NCBI GenBank assembly: GCA_002454165.1
Contig: DKIG01000024.1
Span: 1 to 49,429 of the forward strand
Origin: Gammaproteobacteria bacterium UBA6724
GTDB lineage: Bacteria > Pseudomonadota > Gammaproteobacteria > Pseudomonadales > Azotimanducaceae
Reading direction: 5' to 3'
DNA: 49,429 nt
Part shown: piece after piece, positions 1 to 8,559 of the stretch
Layout of the letters: each line of letters begins with the position of its first letter
How positions within the stretch are numbered: the stretch's first letter is position 1
The notes under the pieces: model-generated
What the model saw: the letters and a program-made list of their open reading frames with translations, nothing else
Told to the model about the DNA's origin: nothing
Database searches by the model: none
Made by a program: the position numbers and the translations under genes

Positions 1-2580
1 ACTGTCACCGTGGAGGACACCACAGCGCCGCCTGATACTACTTCGCCAGACATTGTCGCTACGTCCCCAGACACCGGGTCACCAGACACTACCGTCACGT
101 CCCCAGACACCGGGTCTCCGGATACTACCGTCGCGTCCCCAGACACCGGGTCACCGGACACTGCCGTCGTGTCCCCAGACACCGGGTCACCGGACACTAC
201 CGTCGCGTCCCCAGACACTGGAACGCCAGATACCCCCACGCCGTCCATCACCGCGCCGTCCATCACCGCGCCGTCCATCACCAGGCCGTCCATCACCGCG
301 CCGTCCGACTTCACCACCGAAGGCACCGCCGCGCAAACGCCCCTCTCGCCAGACGACTACGGCACCGCCACCTCAACCGAAGCCACCGCCGCGCTAACGC
401 CCCTGACCTCCGACGACTACGGCACCGCCACCTCAACCGATGCCACCGCCACTACGACTGATACCACCGCCGCCATCAGCCACAATGCGCCCGCAACTTT
501 CCCGCTGGGCGACACGACCATCACCTGGACGGCGACCGCCGGCAATGGGCTCAGCGACACAGCCACCCAAACCGTCACCATCACCGACACCACCGCGCCG
601 ACCCTGAGCATCCCGAATGATGTGACCGCGGAAGCCACCGGCGCCCTGACCACCGTGCTACTGGGTCAGGCGACCGCGACCGACCTGGTGGACGCCGCAC
701 CGACGGTCACCCGCAATCCGACGCACAACGACTTCCCGCAGGGCAACGACTTCCCGCAGGGCAACGACTTCCCGCTGGGCAACGACTTCGCGCTGGGCAA
801 CGACTTCCCGCTGGGCACGCACAGCATTATCTGGACGGCGACCGACGCCAACGGCAACACCGCGACCGCGACGCAGACCGTCACCATCACCGACACCACC
901 GCGCCAGTCATCACCCTCCTGGGTGACAATCCCTTGACCATGGAAGTAGGTGCGACCTACACCGAGCCCGGCGCCACCGCCACCGATCAGGTGGATGGCG
1001 ACCTCTCCGCCAGCATCATCATTGATACCTTCGGCATGAGCACCGACCAGCCGGGCACCTACAGCATCACCTACGCCGTCATTGACGCCCTGGGCAACCA
1101 GGCGCAAGAGAGCAGAAGCGTCCGGATTCTGGCGGGTCCTGACTTCGCCTCCCCGAATCGTGTGATTTTGCCAGAAGTGGCACGCACTATGGCTGACCAG
1201 AATGTCAGTGCGATTGCGCGACGTATTGAGCAGGCACAAGTATTTGGCAGTGACGGTACTAGTAGCCGCAGTGCCAGCCTCGGCGGTCAGTCCAACCTGG
1301 CAAGCATCATCTCCGCTCAGGGACGCGCCATCGCTGATGATAAGTTCAATTTCAAGCGACTCCTGGCGGGCACTGACTTTGTGCTACCCCTGGGTCATTT
1401 AGAAGGTCATTTAGAAAGTCATTCAGAAGGGATGGCATCCGGTCTGACCTTCTGGGGCACGGGCGATTACCGTAACCTCTCGGAAGACTATATAGATTCT
1501 GCTCAGCTGAGTTGGGGCGGCGACTTGGCAAGCCTGCATCTGGGTGCAGACGCGCAACTGGGTGATGGTCTGCTTGCTGGCGTCTCTCTGTCCTGGAACC
1601 AGGCCGAGTTGGATTACAGCAATTATACTACTGAAGAGACCACCGACCGTGCTGGTCGCAGCGCCGCCAGTGGCGACTATGATCTGGACATGACCAGCAT
1701 CCACCCTTATGTGGGCTGGACTTCGGCCTGGCTGGACTTCTGGGCAACTCTTGGCTACGGCGAGGGTGAGCTGAACATCACCGACGAGACGGCACCTCGG
1801 ACCCAGCATGTGTCAAGCGACCTCAACCTCCGGACTCTTGCCCTGGGCGGCAGTGGGCCTCTGCTGGAGACGGGCACCACCAGCCTGAGACTCAAGGTTG
1901 AAGCCCTGCACACCGAATTGGAACTGGAGGGAGATGAGCAAATAACTGCCCTGACCTTGGATGCCAGCCGAATGCGGATGACCCTGGAAGCCGCCCAGAC
2001 TCATTCTCTGAACAACGGGGCGCGGCTGGATCTGATTCTGGAAGTGGGCATTCGCCATGACGGTGGCACTGGCAAGACCGGCACCGGCACCGAGATAGGT
2101 AGCACACTGCGTTACACCAACTCTGCCAGAGGCTTAACTCTGGAAGGCAAGGCGCGGGCTCTGGTTGGTGATAAGAGCGACTATGAAGAATGGGGGCTCA
2201 GCGGACTCATCAAGATCCAGGGGGCAGCGGATGGCCAGGGTCTGTCCTTAAGCCTGACACCCGCCTACGGCAATACTGCCAGGGGCCTGCAGCAAATCTG
2301 GCAGCAGGGTCTGCGTGATGGTGGCGGCGCCAAGGACCGGCACCAGGACTATAGCCCGCGCCTGGACCTCCGCCTGGACTATGGCATGACCGCCATTGAT
2401 GGTTCTGGTCTGGTGACGCCATATAGTGAAATGACTTTCGGCGACAGCGGCAACACCTATCGTCTCGGCTTGCGGTGGCAACTTGATAGCCTCTTTGATA
2501 TGAAACTCATCACCGAGCGCCGCGAGCGCCTTGATGCCGCTGAGCATAGCATCCGCCTGGAGATTGAATTGCGGTTCTGA
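1..2580 (+). CDS. HYR-repeat surface protein with autotransporter-like C-terminal beta-barrel (5' end outside window)
   Basis: The frame is open from base 1; the residues before the first possible start (GTG at 10) read TVTVEDTTAP, the linker that normally ends an HYR domain, so the true start is upstream. In order: a low-complexity SPDTGSPDTT region, PSITA repeats, two degenerate HYR-like half units (about residues 115-160), one or two full HYR domains ending in QTVTITDTTAP, a DUF5011-like Ig domain (residues about 300-370), then roughly 400 residues of alternating beta-strands ending in LEIELRF with a terminal Phe, as in outer-membrane barrels. HYR/Ig modules are known in adhesins; the barrel suggests type V-like export to the cell surface. 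The adhesive role is inference. No downstream gene is co-directional within 380 bp. The passenger is unusually rich in in-frame tandem repeats. Family assignment is good, function unproven. Confidence 0.75.
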   Translation, partial: TVTVEDTTAPPDTTSPDIVATSPDTGSPDTTVTSPDTGSPDTTVASPDTGSPDTAVVSPDTGSPDTTVASPDTGTPDTPTPSITAPSITAPSITRPSITAPSDFTTEGTAAQTPLSPDDYGTATSTEATAALTPLTSDDYGTATSTDATATTTDTTAAISHNAPATFPLGDTTITWTATAGNGLSDTATQTVTITDTTAPTLSIPNDVTAEATGALTTVLLGQATATDLVDAAPTVTRNPTHNDFPQGNDFPQGNDFPLGNDFALGNDFPLGTHSIIWTATDANGNTATATQTVTITDTTAPVITLLGDNPLTMEVGATYTEPGATATDQVDGDLSASIIIDTFGMSTDQPGTYSITYAVIDALGNQAQESRSVRILAGPDFASPNRVILPEVARTMADQNVSAIARRIEQAQVFGSDGTSSRSASLGGQSNLASIISAQGRAIADDKFNFKRLLAGTDFVLPLGHLEGHLESHSEGMASGLTFWGTGDYRNLSEDYIDSAQLSWGGDLASLHLGADAQLGDGLLAGVSLSWNQAELDYSNYTTEETTDRAGRSAASGDYDLDMTSIHPYVGWTSAWLDFWATLGYGEGELNITDETAPRTQHVSSDLNLRTLALGGSGPLLETGTTSLRLKVEALHTELELEGDEQITALTLDASRMRMTLEAAQTHSLNNGARLDLILEVGIRHDGGTGKTGTGTEIGSTLRYTNSARGLTLEGKARALVGDKSDYEEWGLSGLIKIQGAADGQGLSLSLTPAYGNTARGLQQIWQQGLRDGGGAKDRHQDYSPRLDLRLDYGMTAIDGSGLVTPYSEMTFGDSGNTYRLGLRWQLDSLFDMKLITERRERLDAAEHSIRLEIELRF
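64..300 (+). repeat. In-frame tandem repeats: 36 bp units then 15 bp units
   Basis: Positions 64-240 hold four 36 bp units plus a 33 bp degenerate fifth (SPDTGSPDTTVA-type, 12 residues each). Positions 241-300 hold four 15 bp units (ccgtccatcaccgcg; PSITA), three identical and one differing at two bases. Both periods are multiples of three, so copy-number change would lengthen or shorten the surface protein without a frameshift. Confidence 0.95.
727..816 (+). repeat. Five 18 bp in-frame repeats inside an HYR domain
   Basis: Five consecutive units of aacgacttcccgcagggc or close variants encode NDFPQG/NDFPLG/NDFALG. In ordinary HYR domains the segment FPLGTH occurs once before a W-T-A-T strand; here that strand has been copied in tandem, which should add a loop or extended strand to the domain. 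Confidence 0.95.
1393..1428 (+). repeat. Three 12 bp in-frame repeats at the passenger/barrel junction
   Basis: ggtcatttagaa occurs twice exactly and once as agtcattcagaa, encoding GHLEGHLESHSE just before the first clear barrel strand. It is probably a flexible linker. Confidence 0.9.
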
Positions 2581-2584
2581 ACCT

Positions 2585-2704
2585 GTCATTTATGCGGAAG
2601 CAGGAATCCAGCGCGACCTATGCGGCGAAGCGGCCGTCATCACCGTCGTCACGCCTAGGCCCCCCGTCATTCCGTGCTTGACACGGAATCCAGCGCGACC
2701 TACG
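2585..2704. repeat. Two copies of a REP-like extragenic element
   Basis: Copy 1 (2585-2622) and copy 2 (2666-2704) both begin GTCATT and end GGAATCCAGCGCGACCTA. In copy 2 the centre TTCCGTG...CACGGAA is a short inverted repeat. The pattern 'GTCATTCC ... GGAATCCAG' is the familiar form of small palindromic repeats dispersed between genes in many proteobacteria. A related sequence (gggaatgacggg) appears near 34026. Confidence 0.7.
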
Positions 2705-2920
2705 GGGGACGCATAACCACCTCGCCGTAGTTATACAATCTAATTTTTTTGGATGTCGCGGTCCTGGCGCTGATTTTGATATGCGCTCGGTCACCGCGCT
2801 ATCACCGCGCAATCACCCCGCCATAGATTCAAAACATCGCTGGACACCGGGCGCAGAATTTAGTCCTGCCGGTCAAGTGGTATGCTAGGCATATATTAAT
2901 GCGTCCTGGATTTTGAATGC

Positions 2921-2965
2921 ATCTTGTCACAAATCATCTTGGCACAAATCATCTTGTCACGAATC
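2921..2965 (+). repeat. Three 15 bp tandem repeats abutting the ampD start codon
   Basis: atcttgtcacaaatc, atcttggcacaaatc and atcttgtcacgaatc follow each other exactly, and the ATG of ampD is the next base. The repeats are in frame with ampD and contain TTG codons, so use of an upstream TTG would add up to 14 residues in 5-residue repeats. They occupy the place where a ribosome-binding site would be, and no good Shine-Dalgarno sequence is visible there. Confidence 0.95.
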
Positions 2966-3508
2966 ATGCTAATTACCGACCATAGACTGGATATTGCCCG
3001 GCAGCAGCCTTCACCCAACTGCGATGACCGGCCAAGGGATGAAATCAGCCTGATCGTCATTCACGGCATCAGCCTGCCGACAGGGCAGTTCGGTGGGCGG
3101 GAGGTTGAGGCGCTTTTTTGCAACGATTTGGACAGCACCAGCCATCCTGATTTTGCTGAGCTTTGCGATCTCCAAGTCAGCAGTCACCTCTTTGTTCGTC
3201 GTGACGGCGCCGTAATTCAATTCGTGCCCTTTAACCGCCGGGCATGGCATGCCGGTGAATCCGTTTACAAGGGGCAGCGCAACTGCAACGACTTCTCTAT
3301 AGGGATTGAACTGGAAGGCCTGGACACCGAGCCCTACGAAGACGCCCAATATCAGGTGCTGGCACCAATATGTTCAGCACTCAGCCGCTGTTACGGTATA
3401 TCTATTAAAAATCTGGTGGGGCACTGCGACATAGCGCCAGGACGAAAAACCGATCCAGGTCCCGCGTTTGATTGGCAAAGATTCCGGCAGGCGCTGCGGG
3501 TGGAATGA
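2966..3508 (+). CDS. ampD: 1,6-anhydro-N-acetylmuramyl-L-alanine amidase AmpD
   Basis: This is a cytoplasmic zinc amidase that removes the stem peptide from anhydro-muropeptides during peptidoglycan recycling. The 180-residue product (E. coli AmpD is 183) shows the N-terminal VIHGISLP zinc histidine, LPTGQFGG, the substrate-site FSIGIELEG, and the C-terminal GHCDIAPGRKTDPG containing the second zinc histidine and the zinc aspartate. The ATG at 2966 is chosen because it gives the family length; an in-frame TTG at 2924 would add a repetitive 14-residue leader. The AmpG-like muropeptide permease of the same pathway is about 5 kb downstream (8560) but not in the same operon. Confidence 0.93.
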   Translation: MLITDHRLDIARQQPSPNCDDRPRDEISLIVIHGISLPTGQFGGREVEALFCNDLDSTSHPDFAELCDLQVSSHLFVRRDGAVIQFVPFNRRAWHAGESVYKGQRNCNDFSIGIELEGLDTEPYEDAQYQVLAPICSALSRCYGISIKNLVGHCDIAPGRKTDPGPAFDWQRFRQALRVE

Positions 3509-3670
3509 GCTCAATATAGAAAAATCCGCCGCGGACACTTCGCCGCCTCTTGCCCTTCATTGCCCCTAGGGCTGAGGTCCTGATGGTGACAAGCGGCGGA
3601 ATTTCGCTATAGTCTCATTTCCGATTACTTCTCTACCAGCCAGTCGCAGGAAAATGAACCGGAGGAGCAG

Positions 3671-6343
3671 ATGACAAAAGAGCCTGGCATGGCGTCTGAT
3701 ATAGACCCGATTGAGAGCAATGAATGGGTTGAGGCACTCAACTCGGTGCTGGAAACGAGCGGCGTTGAGCGCGCCCAGTACCTCTTGCAGAGGTTGTCTG
3801 CCAGGGTCACCAAAACTGGTGCCCAGTTGCCTTACGCCATCACTACTCCGTATAGAAATACCATTCCGACCAGCCAGGAAACCCGGATGCCGGGGGACCT
3901 CTTCATAGAGCGTAGCATCCGTTCTCTGATTCGCTGGAATGCAATGGCAATGGTGATGCGGGCTAACCTCAAGGACGCCACACTCGGTGGGCATATCTCA
4001 AGTTTCCAGTCCAGCGCCACCCTCTATGATGTGGGGTTTAATTACTTCTTCCGAGGAGCAACGGAAGACCAGCCGGGCGATCTGGTCTATATCCAGGGAC
4101 ACAGTTCTCCGGGGATCTATGCCAGGTCATATCTTGAGGGGCACCTGACGGAAGACCAGCTGGACAGGTTCCGACAGGAAGTTGACGGCAATGGTCTATC
4201 TTCTTATCCACATCCCTGGCTGATGCCAGACTATTGGCAGTTTCCCACTGTGTCCATGGGGCTGGGACCGCTCCAGGCGATCTATCAGGCGCACATTATG
4301 AAATACCTTGAAGCCAGGGGCTTGTCGGCACCCAGCAATAGGAAGGTTTGGTGTTTTGTCGGCGATGGGGAAATGGATGAACCGGAATCTCACGGAGCGA
4401 TTGCGCTGGTGGGCAGGGAGCACCTGGACAATCTCATTTTCGTCGTCAACTGTAACCTGCAACGGCTTGATGGTCCGGTACGCGGCAATGGGAAGATCAT
4501 TCAGGAACTGGAAGGTGTGTTCCGTGGTGCAGGCTGGAATGTCATCAAGGTGGTCTGGGGGCGCATGTGGGATCCGCTCTTTGAAAAGGACAAGCTGGGC
4601 TTGTTGCAACAACGCATGGACGAAGCGGTGGACGGCGAGTATCAGAACTATAAAAGCCATGGCGGTGCCTATACCAGGGAGCATTTCTTCGGCAAGTATC
4701 CGGAACTCTTACAGATGGTTGAACACCTGACGGACGAGGATATTTTTCGTCTTAACCGTGGCGGTCATGATCCCTACAAGATGTACGCCGCCTATGATGC
4801 TGCCGTCAAACATAGGGGTCAGGCGACGGTCATTCTCGCCAAGACGGTCAAGGGTTATGGCATGGGTCTGGCAGGGGAAGCACAGAACTATACCCATTCA
4901 GTCAAGAAACTTGATCTTGAGGCATTGAGGGATTTCCGAGACAGGTTTGATATTCCCATCCCGGATTCGGAATTGGCAAAGGTTCCCTATTATCGGCCCC
5001 CGGAAGACAGTACGGAAATGCGCTATCTCAAACAGCGACGGGAAGCTTTGGGCGGTTTCTTGCCGAGGCGCAGGAGCCACTTTGACGCGCTTGAGGTGCC
5101 TGACCTGGCTTCGCTGGAAGCCATCACCAAGGGTACCGGCAAACGGGAAATTTCAACGACCATGGCCTTCGTCCGCATCCTGTCCAGCCTGATCAAGGAT
5201 AAGCGGATAGGTAAACGCATCGTGCCCATCGTGCCGGATGAGGCGCGGACCTTTGGCATGGAAGGCATGTTCCGACAGTTGGGAATCTACTCCTCGGCTG
5301 GTCAGTTGTACGAGCCTCCCGACACCGGTCAGGTGATGTATTACCGGGAGGACAAGAGCGGCCAGGTCATGGAGGAGGGCATCAACGAGGGTGGTGCCTT
5401 CGCCGCCTGGCTCGCCGCTGCGACTTCATACAGTAACAATGCGATACCGCTGATTCCCTTTTACATATTTTATTCCATGTTCGGCTTCCAGCGAGTAGGC
5501 GATCTTTGCTGGGCGGCGGGTGATCTACAAGCGCGAGGGTTCTTATTGGGCGGCACCTCGGGGCGGACCACATTGAACGGCGAGGGCTTGCAGCATCAGG
5601 ATGGACATAGTCATATTCTGGCATCAACGGTGCCGAACTGCGTGTCCTATGACCCCACCTATGCCTATGAATTGGCGGTCATCATCCAGCACGGGCTACA
5701 CCAGATGTATGTGGAGAAGTTGCCGCGCTACTACTATGTGACTGTGATGAATGAAAACTATCAGCAGCCCGCCATGCCCGATGGTGTCCAGGAAGGCATT
5801 ATCAAGGGCATGTATCTTTTACAGAAGAGCGCAAAGAAGAGCACCAAAAAGATCGTTCAGTTGCTGGGCTCAGGTACGATACTGAGGGAGGCGATAGCAG
5901 CTGTGGCTCTGCTGGAAAAAGACTTTGGTGTGATGGCTGATGTCTGGAGCGTGACCAGTTTCAATGAGTTGCGCCGGGAAGGGCTAGCGGTTGAACGATG
6001 GAACATGCTGCATCCAGACATACAACCCAAGCAAAGTTATGTTACGCAATGCCTTGCTGGAACCAAAGGACCGGTGGTGGCGGCAACGGATTATATGAAG
6101 TTGTATGCCGATCAAATCAGGGAGTTTGTGCCCCGCACTTACACAGTGCTTGGTACCGACGGCTTTGGTCGTAGTGATACCCGGAGTCAATTGCGAAGAT
6201 TTTTTGAGGTTGATCGCTATTACATTGCGGTTGCTGCTCTGAGTGCATTGGTTCGGGACAATGTGCTGGAAGCGGGGGTCTTGGGTAGAGCCTTGCAATC
6301 CTACGGGCTTGACCCGGACAAACCCAATCCTGCCACCATCTAG
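3671..6343 (+). CDS. aceE: Pyruvate dehydrogenase E1 component, homodimeric type
   Basis: This thiamine-diphosphate enzyme decarboxylates pyruvate and reductively acetylates the lipoyl group of E2 in the cytoplasmic pyruvate dehydrogenase complex. The 890 residues match the single-chain AceE family (E. coli 887). The ThDP/Mg motif starts GDGEMDEPES at about residue 231 and runs to the conserved VNCNLQRLDGPV. Other family landmarks are IQGHSSPGIYARSYLEG, the EGINEGGA segment and GRTTLNGEGLQHQDGHS. The start is supported by a strong GGAGGAG site at 3661-3667. aceF follows 15 bp downstream, so the two form an operon; no E3 (lpd) gene follows, so lipoamide dehydrogenase must be encoded elsewhere. 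The 162 bp before the gene contain a near-inverted pair AAAATCCGCCGC (3521-3532) and GCGGCGGAATTT (3593-3604) of unknown meaning. Confidence 0.98.
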   Translation: MTKEPGMASDIDPIESNEWVEALNSVLETSGVERAQYLLQRLSARVTKTGAQLPYAITTPYRNTIPTSQETRMPGDLFIERSIRSLIRWNAMAMVMRANLKDATLGGHISSFQSSATLYDVGFNYFFRGATEDQPGDLVYIQGHSSPGIYARSYLEGHLTEDQLDRFRQEVDGNGLSSYPHPWLMPDYWQFPTVSMGLGPLQAIYQAHIMKYLEARGLSAPSNRKVWCFVGDGEMDEPESHGAIALVGREHLDNLIFVVNCNLQRLDGPVRGNGKIIQELEGVFRGAGWNVIKVVWGRMWDPLFEKDKLGLLQQRMDEAVDGEYQNYKSHGGAYTREHFFGKYPELLQMVEHLTDEDIFRLNRGGHDPYKMYAAYDAAVKHRGQATVILAKTVKGYGMGLAGEAQNYTHSVKKLDLEALRDFRDRFDIPIPDSELAKVPYYRPPEDSTEMRYLKQRREALGGFLPRRRSHFDALEVPDLASLEAITKGTGKREISTTMAFVRILSSLIKDKRIGKRIVPIVPDEARTFGMEGMFRQLGIYSSAGQLYEPPDTGQVMYYREDKSGQVMEEGINEGGAFAAWLAAATSYSNNAIPLIPFYIFYSMFGFQRVGDLCWAAGDLQARGFLLGGTSGRTTLNGEGLQHQDGHSHILASTVPNCVSYDPTYAYELAVIIQHGLHQMYVEKLPRYYYVTVMNENYQQPAMPDGVQEGIIKGMYLLQKSAKKSTKKIVQLLGSGTILREAIAAVALLEKDFGVMADVWSVTSFNELRREGLAVERWNMLHPDIQPKQSYVTQCLAGTKGPVVAATDYMKLYADQIREFVPRTYTVLGTDGFGRSDTRSQLRRFFEVDRYYIAVAALSALVRDNVLEAGVLGRALQSYGLDPDKPNPATI

Positions 6344-6358
6344 CGGCTGGTACGGATA

Positions 6359-7642
6359 ATGCTGGAAAAAGTACTAGTCCCCGATGTTGGTGAAGCGCAA
6401 GACATAGAAGTAGTCGAGTTGCTGGTCAGCCAGGGAGAAACCGTCACCCTTGAGCAATCATTGGTGGTGCTGGAGTCCGACAAGGCAAGCATGGAGATAC
6501 CTGCTCCCTGTGCTGGCACCATCCTTAGGATTGCGGTCACTGAGGGGGACAAGGTTGAGGAGGGTAGTTTGCTGGTGGAGATGGAGGCAGACTCTCCTGC
6601 CTTGCCAGCATCGGACCAATCTGCTGTTACAGAAGTCCCTCCAGAAACCGTTCCAGAAATCAATGCCACAGAAGATCGGCCACCGGCAGAGCCACAGCCG
6701 CTCAGCCCTCAGCCGACGACCCCATCCTTGCCGACCCCTCAATCTGGCGTACATGCGGGACCCGCGGTACGCAAGCAGGCGCGTGAATACGGAGTTGATC
6801 TTGCCAAGGTGTCGGGCAGTGGCACTAAGGGACGAATACTCAAAGAGGATATTCAGCGATATGTAAAAGAGTGGCTTGGTGCTACCAGCAGAACTGGCGG
6901 TGCCGGGATTCCGGCCTTGCCAGAAGTGGACTTTACCAGGTGGGGCGAGGTTGAGAAGCAGCCCCTCAGCCGTATTCGGAAGCTGAGTGCGAAAAATTTA
7001 CATCGCAGTTGGCTCAATGTGCCTCATGTTACCCAGTTTGATGAAGCCGACATCACCGACCTTGAAACCTGTCGCAAGGCGCATAATGCGGCATTGTCCG
7101 CTGAGGCGGGTAGCAAACTCACGCCCCTCGCGTTTCTGATTGAGGTTGTCGTCAAGACGCTGATTGAGTATCCGCAATTCAATGCGTCTCTGGCACCGGA
7201 CTATGAGCATTTGATACTGAAGAAGTATTACAACATCGGTATCGCGGTGGAAACAGACGCAGGGCTTGTTGTACCTGTGATCAAGGAGGCAGACAAAAAG
7301 AGCCTGGGAGACTTAGCGGAGGAGAGTGCGGCACTTGCCGCCCAGGCGCGGAGCAAAAACCTGTCAATGCATGCTATGCAGGGGGCAAGTTTTACCATCT
7401 CAAGTCTCGGCGGAATAGGCGGTACGGCATTTACCCCTATTGTGAATGCGCCGGAGGTGGCGATACTCGGCGTATCCCGAGCAAAAGTATCGCCGATATA
7501 TGACGGCTCAACCTTTGTGCCACGCACCCTGTTGCCGCTGTCACTGTCCTATGACCACCGGGCGATTGATGGTGCCGAGGCAGCGCGATTCGTGCGTCAT
7601 CTGGCGGGGGTATTGACGGATATAAACCGGGTCATCATGTGA
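6359..7642 (+). CDS. aceF: Dihydrolipoamide acetyltransferase, E2 of pyruvate dehydrogenase
   Basis: E2 transfers acetyl groups from lipoyl-lysine to CoA and forms the core of the complex. There is a single lipoyl domain (residues 1-75, lipoyl Lys42 in ESDKASMEIP), a Pro/Ala/Glu-rich linker, a peripheral-subunit-binding domain (about 131-168, VRKQAREYGVDL) and the catalytic domain ending with HRAIDG at about residue 400 (His and Asp of the active site). E. coli AceF carries three lipoyl domains; one lipoyl domain with 427 residues is the short form seen in many other proteobacteria. It is the second gene of the aceE-aceF operon. Its 3' end overlaps the convergent cobalamin adenosyltransferase gene by 8 bp. 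Confidence 0.97.
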   Translation: MLEKVLVPDVGEAQDIEVVELLVSQGETVTLEQSLVVLESDKASMEIPAPCAGTILRIAVTEGDKVEEGSLLVEMEADSPALPASDQSAVTEVPPETVPEINATEDRPPAEPQPLSPQPTTPSLPTPQSGVHAGPAVRKQAREYGVDLAKVSGSGTKGRILKEDIQRYVKEWLGATSRTGGAGIPALPEVDFTRWGEVEKQPLSRIRKLSAKNLHRSWLNVPHVTQFDEADITDLETCRKAHNAALSAEAGSKLTPLAFLIEVVVKTLIEYPQFNASLAPDYEHLILKKYYNIGIAVETDAGLVVPVIKEADKKSLGDLAEESAALAAQARSKNLSMHAMQGASFTISSLGGIGGTAFTPIVNAPEVAILGVSRAKVSPIYDGSTFVPRTLLPLSLSYDHRAIDGAEAARFVRHLAGVLTDINRVIM

Positions 7643-8255
7643 CGGGGGGTACTTGGTCTTGCTGCCAGAGAATCTCGTCCGTCTTCGTAACTCTGGCGCA
7701 ACTGCGCGCCACGACGAACAGATAGTCAGACATACGATTCAAATACCTGAGGGAGTCGGGGTTGACTGGTTTGACCTCTGCCAGGGCTATGACCCTGCGC
7801 TCCGCCCGCCGACAGACAGCACGTGCCAGGTGACACTGGGCGATCAATCCTGACCCGCCCGGCAGGATGAAATTGACAAGAGGTTCAAGATGCTGATTCA
7901 ACGCATCCAGGTTGACTTCAATGTCGGTAACATGCGCCTGCGTCAGGATGGCATAGCCCTGCTGAGCGTCCTGCTGATTGCCCTGCTGAGCGTCCTGCTG
8001 AGGCATTGACAGCTCCGCACCGAGATCAAACAGGCGATGTTGGGAATAGCTGAGAAAGTCCGTGATTAGCCTGAGCTCATTGTCATCATGCCGCGCTAGA
8101 GTTTCTACCAGAAGACCAATGATACTGTTCAACTCATCCACCGCGCCCATTGCCTCAACCCGCGGGTGAGTCTTCCGGACACGGGCACCGTCACCGAGCC
8201 CGGTTTCTCCAGAATCTCCTGTGCGAGTGTAGATTTTTGAGAGGCGTTTACCCAT
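7635..8255 (-). CDS. pduO: PduO-type ATP:cob(I)alamin adenosyltransferase
   Basis: The enzyme transfers the adenosyl group of ATP to cob(I)alamin to make coenzyme B12. The N-terminal KIYTRTGDSGETGLGDGARVRK is the ATP-binding signature of the PduO/MMAB family, followed by VEAMGAVDELNS, and the C-terminal half has CRRAERRVIAL and the YLNRMSDYLFV segment. At 206 residues it is slightly longer than usual because of a duplicated glutamine-rich octapeptide (QQDAQQGN/QQDAQQGY) in the inter-helix loop. A small Cys/His-containing gene lies 56 bp upstream on the same strand and may share its transcript. No B12-dependent enzyme is visible in the window, so the user of the cofactor is unknown. Confidence 0.93.
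   Translation of the reverse strand: MGKRLSKIYTRTGDSGETGLGDGARVRKTHPRVEAMGAVDELNSIIGLLVETLARHDDNELRLITDFLSYSQHRLFDLGAELSMPQQDAQQGNQQDAQQGYAILTQAHVTDIEVNLDALNQHLEPLVNFILPGGSGLIAQCHLARAVCRRAERRVIALAEVKPVNPDSLRYLNRMSDYLFVVARSCARVTKTDEILWQQDQVPPVT
7956..8003. repeat. Two 24 bp in-frame repeats inside the adenosyltransferase gene
   Basis: gccctgctgagcgtcctgctg plus three further bases occurs at 7956-7979 and 7980-8003; only the last bases differ (att versus agg). It encodes an octapeptide twice and looks like a recent duplication in a surface loop. Confidence 0.95.
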
Positions 8256-8311
8256 AAGTGCTGGCTCCGAGAGATGCGAGTGCCATTCGTTTTCTGTTTT
8301 GATGCCGGGTT

Positions 8312-8464
8312 TTATTCGAAAATTGAGATGCTATCCAGGTCCATAATTTCGGCGCAGTGACAGTCAATCCGGCAAAGGCGAATCATCACACCCAACTGGA
8401 TGCTCAGCTGCTGTCCAAGTTTCTCCATGTCGGAACGAGAGAGGATAAATCTCGCCTTGGTCAT
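8312..8464 (-). CDS. Small Cys/His-containing protein of unknown function
   Basis: The 50-residue product begins MTKARFILSRSDMEKLGQQL, has the hydrophobic stretch IQLGVMIRL followed by CRIDCHC, and ends in an acidic MDLDSISIFE. The three cysteines and one histidine within seven residues could bind a metal, which is inference. The ATG at 8464 has a good AAGGA site seven bases upstream, which favours it over longer options. It lies 56 bp upstream of the cobalamin adenosyltransferase gene on the same strand, and about 95 bp from the divergent ampG-like gene. I do not recognise the family. Confidence 0.6.
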   Translation of the reverse strand: MTKARFILSRSDMEKLGQQLSIQLGVMIRLCRIDCHCAEIMDLDSISIFE

Positions 8465-8559
8465 TGCTGGTTCCTTGTTTGTTATATCCTTGCCTGCCGT
8501 GTCATTGTAGCATCGGTCTCGCGCCAACAACTAATTTTTTCATGCGCAGGGTAGTAGGG

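Larger units (their letters stand above)
2581..2965. other. Intergenic region between the surface-protein gene and ampD
   Basis: This 385 bp stretch carries no convincing gene. It holds two copies of a dispersed-type extragenic repeat (2585-2704), a weak hairpin ATAACCAC/GTAGTTAT at 2713-2734 followed after a few bases by a run of seven T (2744-2750) that could terminate the upstream gene, a short CACCGCG-type repetition near 2793-2822, and three 15 bp repeats that run into the ampD start codon. Confidence 0.6.

Noticed and set aside
53..397. Long open frame overlapping the surface-protein repeats, rich in Pro/Arg
   Set aside because: It is the same tandem DNA repeat read in another frame; there is no ribosome site, and the composition is that of a shadow.
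658..1239. 193-codon open frame on the minus strand inside the surface-protein gene
   Set aside because: Its content mirrors the HYR repeats on the other strand, and low complexity with valine/arginine runs argues against a protein.
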